DNA from: Dactylosporangium siamense | GTDB lineage: Bacteria; Actinomycetota; Actinomycetes; Mycobacteriales; Micromonosporaceae | NCBI RefSeq assembly: GCF_016862795.1 | Contig: NZ_BONQ01000172.1 | Span: 1-64,000 of the forward strand | Length of the DNA: 64,000 nt | Reading direction: 5' to 3' | Shown: positions 58,017-64,000 of the stretch, piece after piece | How the letters are laid out: every line of letters begins with the position of its first letter | How positions within the stretch are numbered: the first letter of the stretch is position 1 | Position numbers and translations under genes: made by a program | The notes under the pieces: generated by a model | The model's input: the letters and a program-made list of their open reading frames with translations, nothing else | Database searches by the model: none | Told to the model about the DNA's origin: nothing

Positions 58017-58597
58017 GGGTGACGGTATTCGCCAGCGCGTCCGCTCAGGCACCCGATCGGTTCGTGCACGCCGCCACGGCGTTCGGACGGGACCTTGCCA
58101 CGGCCGGCGTGGGTCTGGTCTACGGCGGCGGCAAGACCGGGCTGATGGGCGCCGTCGCGGATGGGGCGCTGTCCGCGGGCGGCGAGGTGGTCGGGGTCAT
58201 GCCGCAGTCGCTGGTGGACGCCGAGATCGCGCACCCCGGGCTGTCGAGCCTGCGGATCGTGGGGTCGCTGCACGAACGGAAGGCCGCGCTGGCCGACCTC
58301 GGCGACGGTTTCGCCGCCCTTCCCGGCGGTGCCGGTACCCTCGAGGAGCTGTTCGAGGCGTGGACCTGGCAGCAGCTGGGTCTGCACACGAAGCCGGTCG
58401 CGCTGCTCAACATCGACGACTACTGGAACCCGCTCCTGCACGCCCTGGATCAGATGACGGAGACCGGATTCGTCCGGCCCGCCGACCGTCAGTCCCTCAT
58501 CGTCGCCTCGGACGCCGCGGAGCTGCTCACCGCCGTGGCGACGTTCGTGCCGCCGCCGGGCAAGTACGACCGGTCGGCGCGGACCGGCACCTCCTGA
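58013..58597 (+). CDS. LOG-family protein (cytokinin-type nucleotide phosphoribohydrolase)
   Basis: 194 residues with VYGGGKTGLMGAVADGAL and PGGAGTLEELFEAWTWQQLG, the PGGxGTxxE signature of LOG/lysine-decarboxylase-like proteins, which cleave ribose-5-phosphate from nucleotides such as AMP or its N6-modified forms. GTG 58013 overlaps the phosphatase stop. The coupled phosphatase could dephosphorylate a nucleotide or sugar phosphate in the same path; that is inference. Confidence 0.9.
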   Translation: MRVTVFASASAQAPDRFVHAATAFGRDLATAGVGLVYGGGKTGLMGAVADGALSAGGEVVGVMPQSLVDAEIAHPGLSSLRIVGSLHERKAALADLGDGFAALPGGAGTLEELFEAWTWQQLGLHTKPVALLNIDDYWNPLLHALDQMTETGFVRPADRQSLIVASDAAELLTAVATFVPPPGKYDRSARTGTS

Positions 58598-58790
58598 ACC
58601 GCGTCGTCGGCCGCTCTCGGCGGCCAGGCTTCGAGTTGCGCGCCGATCGCGACCGCCCGGCCGGGCTCGTCGAACACCTCCTCCAGCACCGCGCCGGCCG
58701 CGGTGAGGGACCTGCCGATGAGGAGGCGTTTCAGGTCGACGCCGAACGGCAGGCCTGGGCGATCACGTGCGCCCAGGCCCGCACGCCCGA
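58598..58790 (-). other. Orphan coding-like frame
   Basis: The minus strand reads LPFGVDLKRLLIGRSLTAAG, then AVLEEVFDEPGRAVAIGAQL and EAWPPRAADDAV, which has protein-like composition but no start with a ribosome site and runs into the antisense of the LOG gene. It is probably a remnant. Confidence 0.3.
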
Positions 58791-58817
58791 GGCGAGCGGC
58801 ACGATACGGTGACTGCC

Positions 58818-59534
58818 ATGGGCGAGGTTGAGGTCGATGCCGAGTCGGAGCGGGCGGCGCGGCTGCTGGCCGCCGAAGTCACCGCGATGGAGCTGTTCGC
58901 CGAGGTGGAACGGCGCGGGCTGATCGCGGCGGGACGCCGGGACCGGCAGATCAGCGACGAGATCCGCGACCTCGCGGGCAGCATGTTCGGTGTGCAGAAG
59001 TACTGGCACAAGCGGATCGTCCGGTCCGGGCCGCACACGCTGCAGCCGTACAAGGAGAACCCGCCGGACCGCGTGATCGAGGCCGACGACATCGTGTTCG
59101 CCGACTTCGGCCCGATCTTCGACGGTTGGGAGGCCGACTTCGGCCGCACCTTCGTCATCGGCGACGATCCGGTGAAGCATCGGCTCAACGCGGACCTTGC
59201 GACGATCTTCGCCGCCGGGCAGCAGCACTTCCTGGAGCGGCCCGACATCACCGGCGAGCAGCTGTTCGCCCACGTGCAGCGGCTCGTCGCCGACGCCGGC
59301 TGGGAGATCGGCATCCCGCACACCGGGCACACCCTCGGCGAGTTCCCGCACGAACGCATCGAAGGTGACAAGGTCACCTACTACATCACCCCGGGCAGCG
59401 ACCAGCCGCTGCGCCGTGCCGACGCCGCCGGGCACGCCTGTCACTGGATTCTCGAGCTGCACCTCGTCGACCGTGAGCACGGGTTCGGCGGGTTCTACGA
59501 GCAGCTCCTCGACCTCCAGCACCAGCCGAGCTGA
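58818..59534 (+). CDS. M24-family metallopeptidase-like protein
   Basis: 238 residues. The pita-bread fold ligands are visible: IVFADFGPIFDGWEADFGRT (two Asp), GIPHTGHTLGEFPHERI (His) and HWILELHLVDREHGFGG (Glu). It lacks the N-terminal creatinase domain, as in aminopeptidase-like or acyl-binding relatives. ATG 58818 has no clear Shine-Dalgarno; a TACGGT 11 nt upstream may be part of a near-leaderless promoter. A bidirectional hairpin separates it from the convergent deaminase gene. Confidence 0.87.
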   Translation: MGEVEVDAESERAARLLAAEVTAMELFAEVERRGLIAAGRRDRQISDEIRDLAGSMFGVQKYWHKRIVRSGPHTLQPYKENPPDRVIEADDIVFADFGPIFDGWEADFGRTFVIGDDPVKHRLNADLATIFAAGQQHFLERPDITGEQLFAHVQRLVADAGWEIGIPHTGHTLGEFPHERIEGDKVTYYITPGSDQPLRRADAAGHACHWILELHLVDREHGFGGFYEQLLDLQHQPS

Positions 59535-59543
59535 CCACAGAAA

Positions 59544-59568
59544 AGGCCCGGTCACTGTGACGAGGCCT
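59544..59568. terminator. Bidirectional terminator
   Basis: AGGCC-CG-GTCA-CTG-TGAC-GA-GGCCT forms a stem with one internal mismatch pair, preceded by AAAA (a U-tract for the minus strand). It spans the stop of the deaminase gene and follows the M24 gene by about 10 nt. Confidence 0.65.
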
Positions 59569-60169
59569 GGGTGACGCTGCGGCTGCCGCCGTTGTAGACG
59601 ATGACGTCGTCGCGGGCGCCGTATTCGGCGAAGGTGGCGAGGGCCTCGGCGCGCAGGATGTCGGTGTGGACCTCGACGCCGCGGGCGTGGAGTTGTTCCT
59701 TCCAGTCGGGGCGCATCGGGCCCTCGTCGAAGCCGGTGAGGTGTTCGACCTCGTCGCCCTCGCCGGCGATGACGAGACGGGCGACGCCGGACCAGAGGAC
59801 GGCGCCGTAGCACATGGCGCACGGGCGCCAGTTGACGGCGAGCTCGACCGGGCCGCGGTCCGGGGCGCCGAGGTTCCAGGTGCCGAGGTGGGCCTGGGCC
59901 AGGGACAGCGCGACGACTTCGGCGTGCATCCCGGACAGGCCGCTGGCGAGGACCAGGTTGACGCCCACGGCGAGGATCTCGCCGGTACCGGCATCGGTGA
60001 CCACCGCGGCGAACGGCCCGCCGGTGCCCTCGCGGTGGTTGCGGCCGGCGAGGCGGTGCGCGACCCGCATCCGGTCCTCGACCTTGGGCAGGACCGCGTC
60101 GACGGCGGCCAGCTCGATCGCGACCCAGTCGGGCAGCTGCGCGCCGAAGCGGGTGGTGGTCATCTGCAT
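59552..60169 (-). CDS. Nucleoside deaminase (cytidine/guanine deaminase fold)
   Basis: 205 residues with the zinc site SGMHAEVVALSLAQ (HAE) and NWRPCAMCYGAVLWSG (PCxxC). The N-terminus (VAHRLAGRNHREGTGGPFAA) and long C-terminal part place it near guanine-deaminase/tRNA-adenosine-deaminase-like enzymes of about this size. It probably deaminates a purine, pterin or related amine. Its start is 14 nt after the Rieske oxygenase stop, so both may act on the same heterocyclic compound. Confidence 0.9.
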   Translation of the reverse strand: MQMTTTRFGAQLPDWVAIELAAVDAVLPKVEDRMRVAHRLAGRNHREGTGGPFAAVVTDAGTGEILAVGVNLVLASGLSGMHAEVVALSLAQAHLGTWNLGAPDRGPVELAVNWRPCAMCYGAVLWSGVARLVIAGEGDEVEHLTGFDEGPMRPDWKEQLHARGVEVHTDILRAEALATFAEYGARDDVIVYNGGSRSVTQASSQ

Positions 60170-60183
60170 GGCGGGACCCCGTT

Positions 60184-61212
60184 CTACGCGGTGAAGAAGT
60201 GGCTGAGGCCGAGGCCGCGCAGGCCGCGCCGATACGCGACGGAGCTGCGGTCGGCGGCGATGTTGACCTCGATGCGCGGGTCGAGGGGCAGGTTCTCGGG
60301 CTGCTGCACCTCGACGATGCGCCGGTCCTCCTCAAAGACCCGCAGGTTGAAGTCGAAGATCTCCTGCGCCGGCTGGCCGGTGTTGAAGTCCTTCGCGATC
60401 GGCGCGAACATCCGGGTGCGGCGCGCCGAGACCGGCGAGGCGGCGTTCATGATGCACAGCCGGCCGCCGTCGGGGAAGTGCACGACCAGGGTCGCGGTGA
60501 ACGGCAGGTGCAGCGCGAACCGGCGCAGCCACAGGAAGCCGGGCGGTGCCGGGTTCGGCACGCCGTGCGGGACGTTGGGCACGGTGGACCAGTAGTCGAC
60601 GGTGAACCCGTCGGCGGTGCTGACCGGGTTGTACGCGGGCACCTCCACGTCGCCGGGGTCGCCGAACGTGTCCAGGTGCACGAAGCCGAAGTGGGCCACG
60701 TCCAGGAACCCCTCGACCTGCCGTCCGGCGAACGCGGCCACGTCGAACGGCGGGCACGTCACCCGCTGGAAGCCGGGCTCCTCCCACCCGGGCATCGGCG
60801 GCACGCCGTCAGTGACGCCGGTCAGGGTCGTCCAGATCAGGCCGTACCGCTCGACGACCGGATACGTGCGCAGGTGCAGTCGCGCCGGGATCTTCGCCGT
60901 GGGGTGTGCCGGCACCGCGACACACGTCCCGCCGGCGCCGAAGCGAAGCCCGTGGTAGGCGCAGGCGATGGCGGTACCGTCGCCGACGCCGAACGACAAC
61001 GGCACGCCTCGATGTGGGCAGAGATCATCGGCAACGACCACGGTGTCACCGGCGCGGTAGACGACCAGTTGCGCGTCGAGCAGTGTCGCCGCGACCGGAG
61101 CGGCGCCGACGTCCGCGCAGCGGGCGACCGGATACCAGCCGCGGGCGAGCACGGCCCAGTCGGCCGGCTCGAAGGTGCAGTTGCGGGGCAGCGCAACATC
61201 GACGATGGTCAT
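60184..61212 (-). CDS. Rieske non-heme iron oxygenase
   Basis: 342 residues. The Rieske cluster motif is CPHRGVPLSFG ... CAYHGLRFG near residues 65-90, and the mononuclear iron site is FLDVAHFGFVHLDTFG (DxxHxxxxH) near 170. The C-terminus (QQPENLPLDPRIEVNIAADR) matches oxygenase alpha subunits of the vanillate O-demethylase / N-demethylase type, which work with a separate reductase. None is encoded here. Paired with a nucleoside deaminase, a role in demethylating or hydroxylating a purine-like or aromatic substrate is plausible. The ATG overlaps the stop of a 40-codon frame. Confidence 0.9.
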   Translation of the reverse strand: MTIVDVALPRNCTFEPADWAVLARGWYPVARCADVGAAPVAATLLDAQLVVYRAGDTVVVADDLCPHRGVPLSFGVGDGTAIACAYHGLRFGAGGTCVAVPAHPTAKIPARLHLRTYPVVERYGLIWTTLTGVTDGVPPMPGWEEPGFQRVTCPPFDVAAFAGRQVEGFLDVAHFGFVHLDTFGDPGDVEVPAYNPVSTADGFTVDYWSTVPNVPHGVPNPAPPGFLWLRRFALHLPFTATLVVHFPDGGRLCIMNAASPVSARRTRMFAPIAKDFNTGQPAQEIFDFNLRVFEEDRRIVEVQQPENLPLDPRIEVNIAADRSSVAYRRGLRGLGLSHFFTA

Positions 61213-61331
61213 CGCAATGGCTCCAGGGACGTGCGGAGGGCAGGGTGGACCGCGGGTTCAGCGCTGCGGTTGCCAGCCGTGCGCGACCCGGCCACGGGTC
61301 CACGCGCTTTGGTGGGTGCGGCGGCGCACAT
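61209..61331 (-). CDS. Possible 40-residue leader ORF before the Rieske gene
   Basis: ATG 61331 opens MCAAAPTKARGPVAGSRTAG and ends SLEPLR, its TGA overlapping the ATG of the oxygenase (ATGA). AGGTG lies 4 nt upstream, with a stronger GAGGAGG further away. A Cys-second leader peptide is a known attenuation form in actinobacteria, but this remains a guess. Confidence 0.35.
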   Translation of the reverse strand: MCAAAPTKARGPVAGSRTAGNRSAEPAVHPALRTSLEPLR

Positions 61332-61551
61332 CGGTCACCTGCACTCACCTCCTCGACGCGTCGTCCCGCCCATGCTGCGCGTGCGGCGTTTCACCGAGGT
61401 TTCCGCGATGTTGGATCCTGGACGTGGTCGCGGGCGCTCACAGCGGCCGGATCCGGTTCGGGAGGTCTTGGTTGCACGCGCGAACCCGGAACGGCACACC
61501 GTGGACACCCCGCTGCGGTGCGGTACTGGCATGCCCGCCGCAGGAGTACAG

Positions 61552-62721
61552 GTGATCGCAGGCCCGCGCCGGCACGCGGGCCTGTCCTGGGCGCAGGCGT
61601 ACGCCACCGCGTGGCAGGTCGGGCGGCCGCTCGCACCGGTGTCGCTGCCGGTCGGCGACGCGCTGCGGCACGTGCTCGCGGCGCCGGTCGAGGCGCGCAC
61701 GGCGGCGCCGGCCTTCGACGCCGCCGCGATGGACGGATACGCGGTCGCCGGTGCCGGACCGTGGCGGGTCGCCGGCAGGGTGCTCGCCGGTGATCCGGAG
61801 CCGGTGGCGCGGCTCGATCACGGCGACGCGGTCGAGATCGCCACCGGTGCCCGCGTGCCCGCCGGTGCCGAGGCGGTGCTGCCGTATGAGGACTGCCACC
61901 GGTGCGGCGACACGGTCCGCGGAACGCGGACCACGCGGACCCACATCCGGCGGGCCGGCGAGGACACCGCGCCCGGCGACCTGCTCGCACCCGCCGGACG
62001 GGTGCTGACGGCGACGGCGGCGGCGGCCGCTGCCCAGGTCGGCGTCGAGCGGGTCCGGGTGCGTCCCCGGCCGGGCGTCGACGTGCTCGTCACCGGCGAC
62101 GAGGTGGTCCTGCACGGCCGTCCCGGACCGGGACAGGTCCGGGACGTGTTCGCGCCCCTCGTCACCGCGATCACCGACCGGGCGGGCGGGCGGCTCCGCA
62201 CGTATCGCCGCGTCGAGGACGACCCGACCGCGTTGCGGGCGGCGATCGACACCTCGGATGCTCCGGTACTGGTCGTCACCGGCTCGTCGTCCGTCGGCGT
62301 CGCGGACCACCTCCACGACGTCCTCGCCGAGCGGTCGGCGACCTGGCACGTCGACGGCGTGGCGTGCCGGCCCGGCCATCCGCAGGCCCTCGCCCGCACG
62401 GCCGACGGACGGTGGGTCGTCGGTCTGCCCGGCAACCCGTACGCCGGGCTGGTCGCCGCCCTCACCCTCCTCGAACCGCTGCTGGCTGCCCTTGCCGGGC
62501 ACCGCCGCCGCCCGCTGCCGGTGGCCCCGGTCTCCGGCACCGTCAAGCTCTTCCCGGGCGGATGCCGGATCGTGCCGGTCGAAACGGTCGACGACGGTGC
62601 CCGCATCGTGCCCGGCGCCCGGTCAGGGAGCCTGCGCGCGGCCGCCTCGGCCGACGCGCTCGCCGTCCTCGACGCCGGCTGGGCCACCGGCACGCCGGCG
62701 CCGCTGCTGCGCCTCCCCTGA
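61552..62721 (+). CDS. MoeA-like molybdopterin molybdenumtransferase
   Basis: 389 residues from GTG 61552 (AGGAG 5 nt upstream). MoeA motifs: TAAPAFDAAAMDGYAVAG (MDGYA), VEIATGARVPAGAEAVLPYE, VDVLVTGDEVV (TGDE) and VVGLPGNPYAGLVAALTLLE (LPGNP). The loop usually reading TGGxSxGxxD is VVTGSSSVGVADHLHDVL, a diverged version, so activity or partner choice may differ. It would insert molybdate into molybdopterin. No other molybdenum cofactor gene is nearby. The upstream ATG 61531 is an alternative start. Confidence 0.88.
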   Translation: MIAGPRRHAGLSWAQAYATAWQVGRPLAPVSLPVGDALRHVLAAPVEARTAAPAFDAAAMDGYAVAGAGPWRVAGRVLAGDPEPVARLDHGDAVEIATGARVPAGAEAVLPYEDCHRCGDTVRGTRTTRTHIRRAGEDTAPGDLLAPAGRVLTATAAAAAAQVGVERVRVRPRPGVDVLVTGDEVVLHGRPGPGQVRDVFAPLVTAITDRAGGRLRTYRRVEDDPTALRAAIDTSDAPVLVVTGSSSVGVADHLHDVLAERSATWHVDGVACRPGHPQALARTADGRWVVGLPGNPYAGLVAALTLLEPLLAALAGHRRRPLPVAPVSGTVKLFPGGCRIVPVETVDDGARIVPGARSGSLRAAASADALAVLDAGWATGTPAPLLRLP

Positions 62722-62908
62722 CGAGCCGCTGCTGTTCGATGGCAGTTCGGCCACCGGCGCGCGCCGACCGGCCATCGAGAACCGGACATGTCGCGGAACG
62801 GCGGGACCGCACCGATGTGGCAGGTTCGGCTGCGGCGGACCTGCGGCGTGGACGGGGCGGGTTGCGGGTCGCTGGGACAATGTCGCTGTCGATTGGCGGA
62901 GGTGCTGC

Positions 62909-63319
62909 GTGACCGGTGTCGAAGTAATCGTGGCCGCGCTGGTGGCCGGTTCGGCCGCCGGCTCGTCGGATGCGGCGAAGTCGGTGATCACCGACGCGTA
63001 CACCGGGTTGCGTGACGCGCTGCGGCGGCGGTTGGCCGGGCGGCGCGCGGCCGTCGAGACGCTGGACGCGGTCGAAACCGATCCGCAGGTGTGGCGGGCC
63101 CGGCTGGGCGGCGCACTGACCGAGTCCGGCGCCGACCGGGACGAGCAGGTCCTCGCCGCCGCGCGCCGGTTGCTGGAGGCGGCGGACCGGGGTGTCGTGA
63201 TCGAGGATCACGGGGTCCACATCGGCACGTCGTACGGGCCCAGCGCGAGCACGATCAACGGCAATGTCTCGGTCACCTACGGGCAGGTGCCCGTCCCCCC
63301 GTCGGGGCCAGTGGCGTAG
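62909..63319 (+). CDS. Small effector-like protein with amyloid-type C-terminal motif (Bell-like)
   Basis: 136 residues from GTG 62909 (GGAGG, 6 nt). An N-terminal helical domain (VEVIVAALVAGSAAGSSDAA, VITDAYTGLRDALRRRLAGR, DEQVLAAARRLLEAADRG) starts with a Gly/Ala-rich hydrophobic segment that could insert in a membrane. The C-terminal ~35 residues are short strands rich in Gly/Ser/Asn: GVHIGTSYGPSASTINGNVS and VTYGQVPV. This matches small Bell-type proteins with an amyloid signalling motif found next to bacterial NLR/STAND genes. The adjacent STAND gene supports that reading; the family call is inference. Confidence 0.6.
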   Translation: MTGVEVIVAALVAGSAAGSSDAAKSVITDAYTGLRDALRRRLAGRRAAVETLDAVETDPQVWRARLGGALTESGADRDEQVLAAARRLLEAADRGVVIEDHGVHIGTSYGPSASTINGNVSVTYGQVPVPPSGPVA

Positions 63320-63381
63320 CGGGGTCGTCCGCCGCTGGTGCCAGCTCCATCGATCCTGCCAACAGCTTCGGTCCGGTCGGC

Positions 63382-64000
63382 GTGTTCCACGGGCCGGTCG
63401 ACGTCCGTGCCTACGTCAGCGCCACGCCTTCGGTGCCGCGTTCGGCGTACCTGCGGCAGGTCGCCCGGATCGCCCCGCCGGTGCTTCGCGGGCGGCAGTC
63501 CGAACTGGCCGCGCTGACCGCGTTCTGCACCGACGCGGACGCGGCGCCGTACGTGTGGTGGCGGGCCGACGCGTGGGCCGGCAAGTCGGCGCTGCTGTCC
63601 TGGTTCGTCCTGCACCCGCCGGCCGGTGTGCGGGTGGTGTCGTTCTTCATCTCCAGCCGGTTCGCCGGGCAGAGCGACCGGACCGCCTTCACCGAAGTGG
63701 TGCTCGAGCAACTGGCCACGCTCCTGCACGAGCCGCTGCCGGCGCTGCTGACCGACGCGACCCGCGAGGCACACCTCCTGGACCTGCTGGCCCGCGCCGC
63801 CCGGCACTGCCGCGGGCAGGGCCAGCGGCTGGTCCTCGTGGTCGACGGGCTGGACGAGGACCAGGAGCTCGCCGCCGGACCGCACGGGCACAGCATCGCC
63901 GCGCTGCTGCCCGCGCAGCCACCGGCCGGGATCCGCGTGGTGGTGAGCGGCCGGCCGAACCCGCGACTACCGTCCGACGTGCCGGCCGGCCATCCGTTGC
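63382..64000 (+). CDS. STAND NTPase (NLR-like), N-terminal part
   Basis: The frame is open to the right edge, about 206 residues visible from GTG 63382. A short N-terminal strand segment (FHGPVDVRAYV) leads to LRQVARIAPPVLRGRQSELA, then P-loop WWRADAWAGKSALLSWFVLH (GKS kept, first Gly is Ala) and Walker B QRLVLVVDGLDED with the DGLDE form of STAND ATPases. RVVVSGRPNPRLPS is the sensor region. There is no good ribosome site. The open frame extends upstream into the preceding gene without another usable start, so the true start or a fusion by frameshift is unresolved. Sensor repeats would lie beyond the edge. Confidence 0.8.
   Translation, partial: MFHGPVDVRAYVSATPSVPRSAYLRQVARIAPPVLRGRQSELAALTAFCTDADAAPYVWWRADAWAGKSALLSWFVLHPPAGVRVVSFFISSRFAGQSDRTAFTEVVLEQLATLLHEPLPALLTDATREAHLLDLLARAARHCRGQGQRLVLVVDGLDEDQELAAGPHGHSIAALLPAQPPAGIRVVVSGRPNPRLPSDVPAGHPL

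Overview
The window is very GC-rich. Its genes mix ATG and GTG starts, many overlap by 4 nt (ATGA/GTGA), and several seem to be read from leaderless transcripts. Family content (two-domain surface proteins, a DUF1876 protein, a SulP permease, a KdpD-like/HisKA_3 kinase, an NRPS) fits a filamentous actinobacterium, possibly Micromonosporales. The genus cannot be read from this sequence alone. No rRNA, tRNA or CRISPR array was recognised.

Layout: 1-931 is the start of an NRPS gene running off the left edge. 1222-3516 holds a LacI-type regulator and an MFS efflux gene with a palindromic operator between them. 3898-6271 is a YtrA-type GntR regulator with an ABC exporter. 6.3-10.9 kb is a worn region of transposase and gene remnants, a TPR/Sel1 gene with an in-frame amber codon and a frameshifted AraC gene. 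11.2-16.9 kb carries a COG4705-like membrane protein, a secreted protein with a duplicated domain, and a PadR-controlled FtsX/LolD-type exporter.

17.0-31.2 kb, all on the minus strand, is the most striking region. It has PstC, PstA and PstB homologues and three divergent PstS-like binding proteins (two ending in a membrane helix). Woven among them is a surface-protein set resembling the csc/WxL clusters of Firmicutes: a DUF916-like protein, a small LPXTG protein, two related secreted proteins with Ig-like domains (one with a WxL-like C-terminus), and a sortase-fold membrane protein whose catalytic His, Cys and Arg positions are all replaced. Strong hairpins split it into separate transcription units, and two short tandem-repeat arrays flank the pseudo-sortase.

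31.3-50.9 kb is ordinary accessory metabolism and regulation: a voltage-gated cation channel, an acyltransferase, an ArsR-SRPBCC-DHFR operon, MarR with MFS, a sensor kinase, SulP, a phage-like M15-type protein, an internally deleted DHA2 transporter, and a TSCPD-domain protein coupled to a PCMT-type methyltransferase. 51.4-53.6 kb is a polysaccharide deacetylase with three carbohydrate-binding-like repeats and lower-GC composition than its neighbours. 54.7-57.3 kb is an ArsR-phosphatase fusion, a ChrA transporter and a VOC protein. The same operator (ATGCATC-N10-GATGTAT) lies in front of the fusion gene and of the VOC gene.

The right end has a LOG protein, an M24 peptidase, a Rieske oxygenase-deaminase operon and a MoeA-like gene. 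It closes with a two-gene unit in which a small protein with an amyloid-like C-terminus precedes a STAND NTPase that runs off the edge.
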